From assembly GCA_016708345.1 (NCBI GenBank), contig JADJFX010000002.1, positions 186,001-250,000 on the forward strand: a stretch of 64,000 nt of DNA, in the 5' to 3' direction. The notes under the pieces are model-generated. The model saw only the letters and a program-made list of their open reading frames with translations. It searched no databases and was not told the DNA's origin. The stretch is from Candidatus Rhodoferax bjergmarkensis. GTDB lineage: Bacteria; Pseudomonadota; Gammaproteobacteria; Burkholderiales; Burkholderiaceae_C. Of the stretch, positions 34,181-43,141 are shown one piece after another; positions within the stretch are counted from its first letter, which is position 1, and every line of letters starts with the position of its first letter. The position numbers and the translations under genes were made by a program.

Positions 34181-35039
34181 TGGTCAGCACTTAACACCCA
34201 TCGGGCGCTCACTATGAGAAAAAGCCGCGCAGCCCTCGTAGAGTCTGCGCGTCCAGCTACTGAAAGCGAAGCGTTTTCAACGAGTTCTTACGCTCACTGC
34301 TTGCTTGGCTGCACATCCGTGCAGCTGCCGTGTGCCTCCCCTGCCGCCCACGCCGGTGCCCGCAGCAGTGGGTGCTGGTGATCAGGTGCTGCGCGGCGTT
34401 GGTGGGAACAACTGTATGTAATGCGCGGTAGGCAATGCGGGTAACAACCTGAGACTGTTAAAAGAGAATGGAGGCACCAATCCGGCACAAATCCTCAAGC
34501 GCAGGGTGCTACTAAGTTGATAGCTTCTTGCGCACGTATTTATTGCGGTACAGGCTGATTTGATGGGTAAAAAATGCGACGAAAATCCAAAACATCAGCT
34601 GGGGCATGCCCGTTCTACCTGCCCAATCAACTCCATTTTTTGTAGCGTTTTCAGTGGGCGTCAGAGTCAAGTCATGCATCCAAGCATTTCATTCCACCAC
34701 CCCACAAAGGTTTGATCTCATGTTTATATTCCAATGTTGCATTGCCCCTGTATTTTTTTATTCAAATATGCCGTTACCGCTTGCTGAACCTGGGCATGCA
34801 GCTCTTGTTTTTATAGCATTTCAAAAATTTCCATAAATAAGGGCAAGGCCAGAATTGAATGAGTCTCCTGAATCTGGTGCTTGCGCCTGCCGTGCTCCAT
34901 CCACTGACCCCGGTGGTCGTGTGCGTCTAGACAACGGCGCACATCCCGGCCAGGTCGCTGATGCCAAGTTTCGCGCCCCATTGAAGGTGCTGGCTGTGGC
35001 ATCGTTCTTTAAATTCCGTTTTCTGAGTGGACCCCTATT
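34181..35039. other. Gene-free region after the antitoxin
   Basis: An 859-base region without a convincing gene. GCTGCAC-ATCC-GTGCAGC (34308-34325) is a perfect hairpin without a T-run. The second 273-bp repeat follows (34343-34615), then a fragment CCATTTTTTGTAGCGTTTTC (34627) of the mini-repeat family. Short frames such as 34606-34836 lack ribosome sites and homology. Confidence 0.65.
34343..34615 (+). repeat. 273-bp direct repeat, copy B
   Basis: Starts GCCGCCCACGCCGGTGCCCG and ends GGGGCATGCCCGTTC, the same length as copy A with substitutions only. The embedded mini-repeat reads TTGATAGCTTCTTGCGCACG. The flanks beyond the ends are not alike, so the boundaries are sharp. Confidence 0.93.
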
Positions 35040-35483
35040 TCATCGTAAAACCAAAACCGGGATATGCGAGTGCGTCAGCACCAGTTGGGTTTCGCTGCCC
35101 AAGAGCAGGCGTTTGATGCCCCGCCGACCATGTGATGCCATGACGATCAAATCGCATTTGTGCTTTTTGGCGGCAGCAATGACGGCTTCTGACACCAAAT
35201 CAGACTTGACGGTGACTGCTTTTGTTTTGACGCCACTGGACAGCGCATCTTTCTGCACGGCGTCCACAATGGCTTGGCCGTCTTCGGCCCATTGCTTCTC
35301 CACGCGTCCGATCTCGGCGGCTTGCAGGGCCAAACCCCCCTCAAAGTAGCTTTGCGGGTAGCGCGGAACCACTTTCAAGGCGACCAACTCTGCTCCCGTC
35401 AGCGCAGCCAGTTCGATGGCACTGGTGACGGCTTTTTTCGACAAGGCAGAGCCATCGGTCGCGACAAGAATTTTTTTGTACAT
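35040..35483 (-). CDS. Universal stress protein
   Basis: A 147-residue UspA-fold protein. It begins MYKKILVATDGSALSKKAV and has the ATP-binding type motif VMASHGRRGIKRLLLGSETQ with the closing HSHIPVLVLR, so it is of the nucleotide-binding class. AGGAGC precedes the ATG. An FNR box 57 bases upstream puts it under oxygen control with the neighbouring cbb3 genes. Confidence 0.93.
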   Translation of the reverse strand: MYKKILVATDGSALSKKAVTSAIELAALTGAELVALKVVPRYPQSYFEGGLALQAAEIGRVEKQWAEDGQAIVDAVQKDALSSGVKTKAVTVKSDLVSEAVIAAAKKHKCDLIVMASHGRRGIKRLLLGSETQLVLTHSHIPVLVLR

Positions 35484-35539
35484 GCATTGCTCCTGATGTG
35501 AGTGATGTTTTCAGCTTAACCCGGTCGTCCCGGGCTGTC

Positions 35540-35553
35540 TTGATTGTCGTCAA
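35540..35553. promoter_or_regulatory. FNR box upstream of uspA
   Basis: TTGAT-TGTC-GTCAA is an almost ideal FNR site. A start of transcription 41.5 bases from its centre would fall near 35505 on the minus strand, 22 bases before the stress-protein ATG, a class II geometry. In the other direction the same distance ends at about 35588, exactly where the inverted-repeat element begins. Confidence 0.8.
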
Positions 35554-35589
35554 GTAAACTGCGTGCATTCCCCGGTGGTTTGAAAAATG

Positions 35590-35857
35590 ATCCTAGATTC
35601 CTCAGTTGGACAAGCCGGAGTGAGTCGTTGGCGGCGAGTCCGGGTAGGCGCGACAACGCAGCAGGCTACTGCCTGCATGTCGCAGTTCGCCTGTCGGCGC
35701 TCTGCGAGGGCGGAGCAACACCCCCGGGCGCGTCGCCAGCGGCTCCATCGGGCGTGTAGCGCTCTCACCCAAATGGTGAACCTTGTCGAAGTCAAAATAT
35801 TCAATGTTCATGCGGACTTATTGATGAAATCAAGCGGTCAACTGAGGAATCTAGGAT
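35590..35857. mobile_element. Terminal-inverted-repeat element (MITE or IS remnant)
   Basis: Perfect 19-base inverted ends, ATCCTAGATTCCTCAGTTG (35590-35608) and its complement (35839-35857), enclose 268 bases. The inside is GC-rich and has no full gene. On the minus strand a frame beginning MNIEYFDFDKVHHLGES just inside one end could be the first codons of a lost transposase. The right end touches the ccoI ATG and supplies GAGG eight bases before it. No clear target duplication is visible. Confidence 0.82.
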
Positions 35858-38219
35858 GATGTCAATTGCAGGTTCCGCTGTTCCCACGGCGGCTTCACAA
35901 AACGCCAGTGCAGCGCGCTTCACGGGGTCCATCGACGCAAGCAGGGTTGACGCGAGTCAGGATGATTTGCGCATGCTGGACGATCCGCACGAGTGGGCCG
36001 CCTTCAGCCGTCCTGATGCGGCGGGCGTCAACTGTTGGGAGTCCAACCTGTTGATTGAGGGCATGCATTGTGCAGCATGTGCCCTCAGCATCGAGGAGGC
36101 GCTGATGCGTGTGCCCGGTGTACGCCGGGCCGCAGTCAGTGCTGGCAGCCACCGTGCGCGCCTGGTCTGGTCGGCAGACGAAGTTCAGCCATCTGCGTGG
36201 ATGCGCGCGGTGCAAAGGGTAGGCTACCGTGCCGTGCCCGCCAATGATGCGTTTGCGCGTGAACGGCGCATGGTGGAGTCACGCAATGCGATTTGGCGCT
36301 TGTCTGTGGCCGGTTTATGCATGATGCAGATCATGATGTATGCCTACCCGGCCTATGTGGCAGCGCCTGGGGATTTGACGCAAGAGATGGAGCAGCTTCT
36401 GCGCTGGGCCTCATGGGTATTGACCTTGCCAGTGATCCTGTTTTCGTGCGGCCCATTTTTTGGCAACGCTTTGCGGGATATTGTTCAGCGCCGCATCAGC
36501 ATGGATTTGCCGGTGGCCTTGGGCATGCTGATTACCTTTGTGGTTAGCACGGCGGGTACCTTCGATTCAAAGGGCATTTTTGGGCGAGAGGTGTATTTCG
36601 ACTCCCTGAGCATGTTTGTTTTTTTCTTGCTGGCAGGGCGCTGGCTGGAGCTGCGCCTGCGAGACCGAACGGCGGGCGCGCTGGAGGCGCTGATGAATCG
36701 GCTGCCTGACAGTGTGGGGCGATTGTGTGCTGACGGTACGGTAGAGCGGGTGGCGGTTCGCAGACTGTTGCCGGGGGATGTCATTCGTGTTGTGCCGGGT
36801 GAGGCCTTTGCGGCCGACGGCGTGGTTTTGCAGGGCGAAACGGCAGTGGATGAAGCGCTGCTCACGGGCGAATCCCGCCCGGTGGTGCGTGGTGTTGGTG
36901 CCAGGGTGATTGCGGGCAGTCACAACCTGTCAGCTGTGGTTCAGGTTCGGGTTGAGCGAACGGGTGAGCAAACCCGTTTTGCCCAGATTGTGGCGCTCAT
37001 GGAGAGCGCATCGACGACCAAGCCTGCCTTGGCGCGCTTGGCGGATCGAATTGCCAAACCTTTTTTGTTGGCCGTTTTGCTGGCTTCAGGTTTGGCTTGT
37101 GCATTTTGGTGGGGGCGCGATCCGGGTCATGCCTTGATGATCGCGGTGGCTGTGCTGGTTGTGACCTGTCCCTGTGCGCTGTCGCTGGCCACGCCCGCCG
37201 CCATGCTGGCGGCTTCAGGTGCGCTGGCCAGAGGCGGTGTTTTGGTGCGGCGGCTGGAGGCATTGGAGGCTCTGGCGAGTGTCGATACCGTGATGTTTGA
37301 CAAAACTGGTACGCTGACGCGAGATGCCATGGTGCTTGCATCCACGCAGTCCCGTTCGGGTGTTCCGGTCGCACAGGTTCTGTCGATGGCCGCAGCGCTG
37401 GCCCACTATTCGCTGCATCCGGTGTCCAGGGCGATCGTGCTGGCTGCGGGCCAGCAAGGCGCTGACCAGCAAAACTGGACGGTTGAGGCTGTGACTGAAG
37501 TGGCGGGCGGCGGGATGAGAGGTCAAGTGATGTGCCGCGAGCCCAGTCTCGGTCCATACGATGTTTGCCTTGGTTCTGCCCGTTTTTGTGGCATTGAGGT
37601 GCCGCCGTCTGATCTTTTGCAGGTTTGTTTGACAGATCAACAAGGCTGGTTGGCTACTTTTGGGTTTCAGGAGGATGTGCGAGCAGATGCTGTGCAAGCC
37701 GTGGCGGCCCTTCAAAGTGCCGGCATTGCGGTTCACCTGTTGTCAGGTGACAGCAAGGAGGCTGTTGCCCGGGTTGCTGCGCGGGTCGGCATTGCTGAAT
37801 TTCAGGGGCAATGTGCGCCGCAGGACAAGTTGGATTTCTTGCGAAAAGCGCAGGGGCGGGGTTGTCAGGTGGCCGTTGTGGGGGATGGCCTCAATGACGG
37901 CCCGGTGCTGGCGGGTGCGCATGTGTCGTTTGCGTTTGGTCAGGCAGTGCCCTTGGCCCAAGGGCAGTCAGATTTTGTGGTGCTGGGTGATCAACTGATG
38001 GTGATTGCCACAACAGTAGGATTGGCCCGAAAAACCCTGCGTGTCGTGCGTCAAAATTTGGCGTGGGCCGCAATTTATAACGCCTTGTGTGTGCCCTTGG
38101 CCGTGGCAGGCTGGATGCCAGCTTGGCTGGCTGGCTTGGGGATGGCCGCAAGCTCGCTGTTGGTTGTGCTTAATGCGCTGCGGCTCTCAAGCCGCAGTAT
38201 TTCAAGGGAGAAAACGTAG
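35856..38219 (+). CDS. ccoI: Copper-transporting P-type ATPase for cbb3 oxidase
   Basis: A 787-residue P1B ATPase of the CcoI/FixI (CopA2) type that exports copper to the periplasm for cbb3 assembly. Features: metal-binding GMHCAACALSIEEAL (about residue 69), the membrane CPC in TCPCALSLATPAA, the phosphorylated aspartate in MFDKTGTLTRDAM, HP in YSLHPVSRAI, and the hinge VVGDGLNDGPVLAGAHVSFA. It is followed by ccoS, whose GTG overlaps its stop. Its start abuts the inverted-repeat element, so its original leader was probably displaced. Confidence 0.95.
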   Translation: MMSIAGSAVPTAASQNASAARFTGSIDASRVDASQDDLRMLDDPHEWAAFSRPDAAGVNCWESNLLIEGMHCAACALSIEEALMRVPGVRRAAVSAGSHRARLVWSADEVQPSAWMRAVQRVGYRAVPANDAFARERRMVESRNAIWRLSVAGLCMMQIMMYAYPAYVAAPGDLTQEMEQLLRWASWVLTLPVILFSCGPFFGNALRDIVQRRISMDLPVALGMLITFVVSTAGTFDSKGIFGREVYFDSLSMFVFFLLAGRWLELRLRDRTAGALEALMNRLPDSVGRLCADGTVERVAVRRLLPGDVIRVVPGEAFAADGVVLQGETAVDEALLTGESRPVVRGVGARVIAGSHNLSAVVQVRVERTGEQTRFAQIVALMESASTTKPALARLADRIAKPFLLAVLLASGLACAFWWGRDPGHALMIAVAVLVVTCPCALSLATPAAMLAASGALARGGVLVRRLEALEALASVDTVMFDKTGTLTRDAMVLASTQSRSGVPVAQVLSMAAALAHYSLHPVSRAIVLAAGQQGADQQNWTVEAVTEVAGGGMRGQVMCREPSLGPYDVCLGSARFCGIEVPPSDLLQVCLTDQQGWLATFGFQEDVRADAVQAVAALQSAGIAVHLLSGDSKEAVARVAARVGIAEFQGQCAPQDKLDFLRKAQGRGCQVAVVGDGLNDGPVLAGAHVSFAFGQAVPLAQGQSDFVVLGDQLMVIATTVGLARKTLRVVRQNLAWAAIYNALCVPLAVAGWMPAWLAGLGMAASSLLVVLNALRLSSRSISREKT

Positions 38220-38356
38220 TGGATATTCTTTATTTGTTAATACCGTTGTCTGTCACTTTGGTATTTTTTATCCTTGCCGGACTCTGGTGGGCGATTTACC
38301 GCGGCCAATTTGAGGACATTGAAGCGGAAGGAGAGCGAATTCTTAAGGATTCATAA
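38219..38356 (+). CDS. ccoS: cbb3 oxidase maturation protein CcoS
   Basis: A 45-residue protein with one membrane helix, reading (V/M)DILYLLIPLSVTLVFFILAG then LWWAIYRGQFEDIEAEGERI. This is the CcoS/FixS pattern, including the FxDxE tail. It starts with GTG at 38219 whose first base is the last base of the ccoI stop codon, so it is translationally coupled. CcoS is needed for cofactor insertion in the oxidase. Confidence 0.9.
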   Translation: MDILYLLIPLSVTLVFFILAGLWWAIYRGQFEDIEAEGERILKDS

Positions 38357-38372
38357 GAATTTCAAAATCAAA

Positions 38373-38386
38373 TTGACGTTTGTCAA
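38373..38386. promoter_or_regulatory. FNR box upstream of ccoN
   Basis: TTGAC-GTTT-GTCAA, a perfect palindrome matching the FNR consensus closely. Its centre is 64 bases before the ccoN ATG, so a class II promoter would start near 38421. Confidence 0.8.
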
Positions 38387-38443
38387 GAAAAATAGGGGTT
38401 TTCCATAGGAAAATTACGCCGTTCAAATGAAGAAGAGGCATAC

Positions 38444-39886
38444 ATGATATTTCCCAATTCGCAAGCGACCACCTTCAACGACAAAGTCGTCAGGCAGTTC
38501 GCCATCATGACCGTGGTGTGGGGCGTGGTCGGCATGTTGGTCGGCGTGATCATTGCCGCCCAACTGACTTGGCCGGAGCTCAATATGGGCATTGCGTGGC
38601 TGAGTTATGGCCGATTGCGCCCTTTGCATACCAATGCGGTGATTTTTGCGTTTGGCGGTTGTGGTTTGTTTGCTTCAGCTTATTACGTGGTGCAACGAAC
38701 TTGCCATGTGCGGCTTTTTGGTGACAAATTGGCGGCATTCACATTTTGGGGCTGGCAATTGGTGATTGTGGCGGCGGCTATCTCCTTGCCACTGGGGTAC
38801 ACGCAGGGCAAAGAGTATGCAGAGCTGGAGTGGCCCATTGATATCCTGATCACTTTGGTGTGGGTTTCATTTGCGATCGTATTTTTTGGAACCGTTGGTA
38901 CGCGAAAAGTTCGCCACATTTACGTAGCCAACTGGTTTTTTGGCTCGTTTATCTTGGCAGTGGCTTTGTTGCACTTGGTGAACAGTGCCGCGATACCAGC
39001 TGGCTTGATGAAGTCTTACTCTGCATATGCAGGTGTGCAGGATGCCATGATTCAATGGTGGTATGGCCACAATGCGGTGGGGTTTTTCCTGACGGCTGGC
39101 TTTTTGGGCATGATGTATTACTTCATCCCCAAGCAAGCGCAGCGCCCGGTTTACTCTTATCGCTTGTCGATCGTTCATTTTTGGGCGCTGATTTTTACCT
39201 ACATGTGGGCGGGCCCGCACCATCTGCACTACACCGCGCTGCCCGATTGGACACAGTCAGTCGGTATGGTGTTTTCACTGATTTTGCTGGCACCGAGCTG
39301 GGGCGGCATGATCAACGGCATCATGACCTTGTCGGGTGCTTGGCACAAGCTGCGTGACGACCCTATTCTTCGCTTCCTGATTGTCTCGCTGTCGTTTTAT
39401 GGCATGTCCACCTTCGAAGGCCCCATGATGTCGATCAAGACGGTCAATGCCTTGTCGCACTACACCGATTGGACCGTTGGCCACGTGCATTCCGGTGCAT
39501 TGGGTTGGGTTGGTCTGGTGACCATGGGCAGTATGTATTACCTGATTCCGCGGCTGTTTGGTCAAAAACAGATGTACAGCGTGAAAGCGATTGAAATCCA
39601 TTTCTGGATGGCCACGATCGGCATCGTGATTTACATCGCTGCGATGTGGATTGCCGGTGTCATGCAGGGCTTGATGTGGCGTGCCATCAACGCAGATGGA
39701 ACCCTGACCTACACCTTTGTCGAGTCTGTCAAGGCAACCTTCCCGTTCTATTTCTTGCGTTTGCTCGGCGGTCTGCTTTACCTTGGCGGCATGGTGATCA
39801 TGCTTTGGAATACGCTGAAAACTGCAACCAACGGTCGCTCCGTCACGGTGACCATTGCGGCTCCGACGCCTGTGGCCCACGCCTAA
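38444..39886 (+). CDS. ccoN: cbb3 cytochrome oxidase subunit I
   Basis: A 480-residue catalytic subunit with 12 membrane helices, holding haem b, the b3-CuB site and the proton path. Histidine ligands are visible in RLRPLHTNAVIFAFGG, in WYGHNAVGFFLTAGFLG (the CuB histidine and the cross-linked tyrosine region), in the HH pair of AGPHHLHYTALPDW, and in GHVHSGALGWVGLV. First gene of ccoNOQP, under an FNR box. Confidence 0.97.
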   Translation: MIFPNSQATTFNDKVVRQFAIMTVVWGVVGMLVGVIIAAQLTWPELNMGIAWLSYGRLRPLHTNAVIFAFGGCGLFASAYYVVQRTCHVRLFGDKLAAFTFWGWQLVIVAAAISLPLGYTQGKEYAELEWPIDILITLVWVSFAIVFFGTVGTRKVRHIYVANWFFGSFILAVALLHLVNSAAIPAGLMKSYSAYAGVQDAMIQWWYGHNAVGFFLTAGFLGMMYYFIPKQAQRPVYSYRLSIVHFWALIFTYMWAGPHHLHYTALPDWTQSVGMVFSLILLAPSWGGMINGIMTLSGAWHKLRDDPILRFLIVSLSFYGMSTFEGPMMSIKTVNALSHYTDWTVGHVHSGALGWVGLVTMGSMYYLIPRLFGQKQMYSVKAIEIHFWMATIGIVIYIAAMWIAGVMQGLMWRAINADGTLTYTFVESVKATFPFYFLRLLGGLLYLGGMVIMLWNTLKTATNGRSVTVTIAAPTPVAHA

Positions 39887-39898
39887 GAAGGAAATACC

Positions 39899-40525
39899 AT
39901 GGCAAACAACAACACAAGCGGCGGACTGTCGCATGAAAAAATCGAAATCAACAACTTCTTGATGATCGTCTTGATCCTCTTGGTGTTGCTGGTTGGCGGA
40001 CTGGTGGAAATTGTTCCCTTGTTCTTTCAAAAGTCCACGACGGAACCAGTCAAGGGTCTGCAGCCCTACACCGCGCTTCAACTGGCTGGGCGTGACATCT
40101 ACACCCGTGAGGGCTGCTACAACTGCCACTCGCAGATGATCAGGCCGTTCCGTGCCGAGACACTGCGCTATGGGCATTATTCGGTGGCGGGTGAGTTTGT
40201 TTATGACCACCCCTTTCAGTGGGGTAGCAAACGCACCGGACCAGATCTTCACCGCGTTGGGGGCAAGTACAGCGACCAGTGGCATCGAGACCATCTGAAT
40301 AATCCGCGCGATCTGGTGCCTGAGTCAAATATGCCAGCCTATCCCTGGTTGCTCAAGGACACGGTGGACGCTGCCTCCATGCCAGCCCACATGAAGGCTT
40401 TGCGCGCTGTTGGCGTCCCTTATACCGATGAACAGATTGCAAAATCTTCTGAAGAAGTCAAGGGTAAATTAGAGGTTGAAGCCGTGATTGCCTACCTGCA
40501 AGTTTTGGGAACCCTGATCAAGTAA
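39899..40525 (+). CDS. ccoO: cbb3 oxidase monohaem cytochrome c subunit II
   Basis: A 208-residue membrane-anchored cytochrome c. The N-terminal helix is near residues 20-42 and the haem site C73-x-x-C76-H77 lies in EGCYNCHSQMIRPF. The methionine ligand is expected in ESNMPAYPWL. AAGGAA sits eight bases before the ATG, 12 bases after ccoN. Confidence 0.97.
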   Translation: MANNNTSGGLSHEKIEINNFLMIVLILLVLLVGGLVEIVPLFFQKSTTEPVKGLQPYTALQLAGRDIYTREGCYNCHSQMIRPFRAETLRYGHYSVAGEFVYDHPFQWGSKRTGPDLHRVGGKYSDQWHRDHLNNPRDLVPESNMPAYPWLLKDTVDAASMPAHMKALRAVGVPYTDEQIAKSSEEVKGKLEVEAVIAYLQVLGTLIK

Positions 40526-40541
40526 GCGAGAAACATTTCGT

Positions 40542-40685
40542 ATGGAACTCGATATCAACACCCTTCGTTCGTTGGCCACAGTGGTCAGCCTCATCACCTT
40601 TGTTGGCATCGTTGCGTGGGCCTATTCCCGTCGCAATGCCGCCGATTTTGATGAGGCCGCCAACTTGCCTTTTGAGCAAGACTGA
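40542..40685 (+). CDS. ccoQ: cbb3 oxidase subunit IV (CcoQ)
   Basis: A 47-residue protein with one membrane helix: MELDINTLRSLATVVSLITF, then VGIVAWAYSRRNAADFDEAA and NLPFEQD. The YSRRxxxxFDEAAxLPF tail is the CcoQ signature. It stabilises the interaction of CcoP with the core complex. It lies between ccoO and ccoP as expected. Confidence 0.93.
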   Translation: MELDINTLRSLATVVSLITFVGIVAWAYSRRNAADFDEAANLPFEQD

Positions 40686-40709
40686 CGAACCGCAATCAAG
40701 GAATAAAAA

Positions 40710-41627
40710 ATGAGCGATTTCACAAGTAATTTTTGGGCAATCTGGGTCTCCGGGATCACTGTGGTCAGTATCTTGGCCTGCCTGTTGCTGCTTTGGTTCA
40801 GCGGCAAGGCGAAGGCCATGACGGCTGAAGACAACACGACCGGGCATGTTTGGGATGGCGATTTGCGCGAAATGAACAACCCGTTGCCGCGCTGGTGGGC
40901 TTGGCTGTTTGTCATCACCATCGTGTTTGCCTTTGTTTATCTTGCGCTGTATCCGGGTTTGGGTACCAATCCCGGCAAGCTGGCGTGGACTTCGGTGGGC
41001 CAACACCAGGCTGAGGTGCAAAAAGCCAATGCGGATGTTGCACCTTTGTACGCAAAGTTTGAGGCCATGAAGCCTGAAGATGTCGCTAGGGATGCCCAGG
41101 CGATGGCCATAGGCGAGCGTTTGTTCATGAACAATTGCTCTCAGTGCCATGCTTCGGATGCACGGGGCAACAAAGGTATTCCCAATTTGACCGACAACGA
41201 TTGGTTGTATGGTGGTTCACCAGCAACCATCAAAGAAACGCTCACTAACGGTCGCATGGGAGCCATGCCCGCAATGGCTGCTGCTGTGGGAACTTCCGAA
41301 GACGTGAAAAACCTTGCGCAGTATGTTTTGAGCCTTTCTGGCAGCCCGCACGATTCGGTGCAAGCGTCTCTGGGCAAGCCCAAGTTTGCGGCTTGTGCAG
41401 CCTGCCATGGCGCCGATGGCAAGGGTACGCAAGCGATGGGAGCCCCCAATTTGACCGACGATATTTGGCTGCATGGCTATGGTGAAGCTGCCGTTATTGC
41501 CATGATCAACGGCGGAAAGATGAATCAAATGCCAGCGCAAGTCGACAAGCTGACGCAGGGGCAAATTCACATTTTGACCTCTTACGTTTGGGGCCTTTCC
41601 AATAAGTACGGTGCGCTTGCCCAGTAA
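40710..41627 (+). CDS. ccoP: cbb3 oxidase dihaem cytochrome c subunit III
   Basis: A 305-residue subunit with two N-terminal membrane segments (residues 8-30 and 60-82, with NPLPRWWAWLFVITIVFAFV) and two haem c sites, CSQCH near residue 143 and CAACH near 229. The methionine ligands are in GRMGAMPAM and GGKMNQMPAQ. It accepts electrons from soluble cytochromes or the bc1 complex and passes them to CcoO. Confidence 0.97.
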   Translation: MSDFTSNFWAIWVSGITVVSILACLLLLWFSGKAKAMTAEDNTTGHVWDGDLREMNNPLPRWWAWLFVITIVFAFVYLALYPGLGTNPGKLAWTSVGQHQAEVQKANADVAPLYAKFEAMKPEDVARDAQAMAIGERLFMNNCSQCHASDARGNKGIPNLTDNDWLYGGSPATIKETLTNGRMGAMPAMAAAVGTSEDVKNLAQYVLSLSGSPHDSVQASLGKPKFAACAACHGADGKGTQAMGAPNLTDDIWLHGYGEAAVIAMINGGKMNQMPAQVDKLTQGQIHILTSYVWGLSNKYGALAQ

Positions 41628-41669
41628 TTTGCTTACTATTGAAACAACAGATTTTTTAGTAGGGATCCA

Positions 41670-43118
41670 TTGAACAGTCAGAAAAAGGGAGTCCGAAAGG
41701 TCATTCCAATTATTCCGCAGCCAAAGAGCGAGAGCGCCGATGCGGAAATGGTTTCGCTGTACGCAGCGCAGCGCAAAATTTATCCCCGAAGTGTTTCAGG
41801 ACTATTCTCCAATTGGCGCTGGGGAATGGTCTTTTTCACTCAGCTGGTGTTCTATGGGATGCCGTGGCTTGAGTGGGGGCAGCGCCAAGCGGTGCTGTTT
41901 GATCTTGGCACCAGGCGCTTTTACATCTTCGGTTTGGTGCTTTACCCGCAGGATTTCATTTATCTTGCCGGTCTTTTGGTTATTTCTGCGCTTTCTCTTT
42001 TCCTTTTTACGGCAGTGGCAGGGCGTTTGTGGTGCGGGTATGCATGTCCACAGACGGTCTACACCGAAATGTTCCTCTGGATCGAAAAAAAGATCGAGGG
42101 AGATCGCTCGGCACGCATGCGCCGAGACGGGCAGCCTTGGAATCTTGACAAGGGCTTGCGTAAAGGTGCCAAGCACTTTGTGTGGATTGTGGTGGCGTTG
42201 TGGACCGGGTTTACCTTTGTGGGTTATTTCACGCCCATCAAGGAACTCGGCCATGAATTTGTTCAGATGAGCATGAGTTCCTGGGAAGTCTTCTGGACTT
42301 TCTTTTATGGTTTTGCCACTTATGGCAATGCTGGTTTCATGCGCGAGCAGGTCTGCATTCATATGTGCCCTTATGCGCGCTTCCAGAGTGCGATGTTTGA
42401 CAAAGACACCTTGGTCGTCACCTATGACCAGGAGAGAGGCGAGCCACGGGGTGCGCGGTCGCGCAAGGCGGATCCATCAGAGCTGAATCTTGGCGCCTGT
42501 ATTGACTGCACTTTGTGTGTGCAGGTTTGTCCCACGGGTATTGATATTCGCCAAGGCTTGCAATATGAATGCATCGGCTGCGGGGCTTGCGCTGATGTGT
42601 GCGATACCGTGATGGACAAGATGGGGTACGCGCGGGGTTTGGTCAAGTACTCCACTGAAAATGCCATGAGTCAACACTGGACGAAGTCGCAGACTTTGCG
42701 CCACGTGTTTCGGCCTCGTATTCTGATTTACACGGCAATTTTGGGTGCAATTGTCATTGCGATGCTGGTCAGTTTGTCGCTTCGCATTCCGTTCAAGGTT
42801 GATGTAGTTCGGGATCGTGGTGTCATGGCGCGCATGGTCGCGGGTGGAAAAATTGAAAACGTTTACAGATTGCAAGTCATGAATGCCACTGAATCGACCC
42901 AGCGTTACAAAATTGCAGTCACAGGGCTGCCAAATTTGGCAGTGATGTCAGATGATGTGGTGACGATAGAGTCCACTCAGTCTCACTGGGTGGCTGTGCG
43001 GGTACAGGCACCGCATGATGTTGCTGCTCCGGGGTCGCACACGATTCAATTTCACATTGATTCACTGGATTCGCCGGGGAAACTGATTGAAAAATCAGCG
43101 TTTTTAGTGCCTCGTTGA
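41670..43118 (+). CDS. ccoG: cbb3 assembly ferredoxin-like protein CcoG
   Basis: A 482-residue membrane Fe-S protein of the FixG/RdxA family, proposed to reduce copper for the oxidase. It has five or so helices, a cysteine pair in LWCGYACPQTVYTEMFLW, and two 4Fe-4S motifs in CIDCTLCVQVCPTG and CIGCGACADVCDTV. The C-terminal immunoglobulin-like domain is periplasmic. The likely start is TTG at 41670 after AGGGA; no ATG lies in the first 25 codons. Confidence 0.95.
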   Translation: MNSQKKGVRKVIPIIPQPKSESADAEMVSLYAAQRKIYPRSVSGLFSNWRWGMVFFTQLVFYGMPWLEWGQRQAVLFDLGTRRFYIFGLVLYPQDFIYLAGLLVISALSLFLFTAVAGRLWCGYACPQTVYTEMFLWIEKKIEGDRSARMRRDGQPWNLDKGLRKGAKHFVWIVVALWTGFTFVGYFTPIKELGHEFVQMSMSSWEVFWTFFYGFATYGNAGFMREQVCIHMCPYARFQSAMFDKDTLVVTYDQERGEPRGARSRKADPSELNLGACIDCTLCVQVCPTGIDIRQGLQYECIGCGACADVCDTVMDKMGYARGLVKYSTENAMSQHWTKSQTLRHVFRPRILIYTAILGAIVIAMLVSLSLRIPFKVDVVRDRGVMARMVAGGKIENVYRLQVMNATESTQRYKIAVTGLPNLAVMSDDVVTIESTQSHWVAVRVQAPHDVAAPGSHTIQFHIDSLDSPGKLIEKSAFLVPR

Positions 43119-43141
43119 ATTTTTTTCGTTGAGGAGTCGTG

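Noticed and set aside
32948..34488. Related minus-strand frames in both 273-bp repeats, considered as a duplicated small gene
   Set aside because: The similarity is only that of the DNA repeat; one frame has a different length and neither has a ribosome site.
32985..34615. Integron cassette with attC sites
   Set aside because: No integrase gene and no attC core sites or imperfect palindrome of the proper form; the repeats are 273 bp and direct.
34606..34836. 76-codon frame after direct repeat B
   Set aside because: No ribosome site, low-complexity composition and partly made of mini-repeat sequence.
35587..35859. 90-codon frame across the inverted-repeat element
   Set aside because: It runs from one terminal repeat to the other on the plus strand with arginine-rich, repeat-like composition; no transposase motif.
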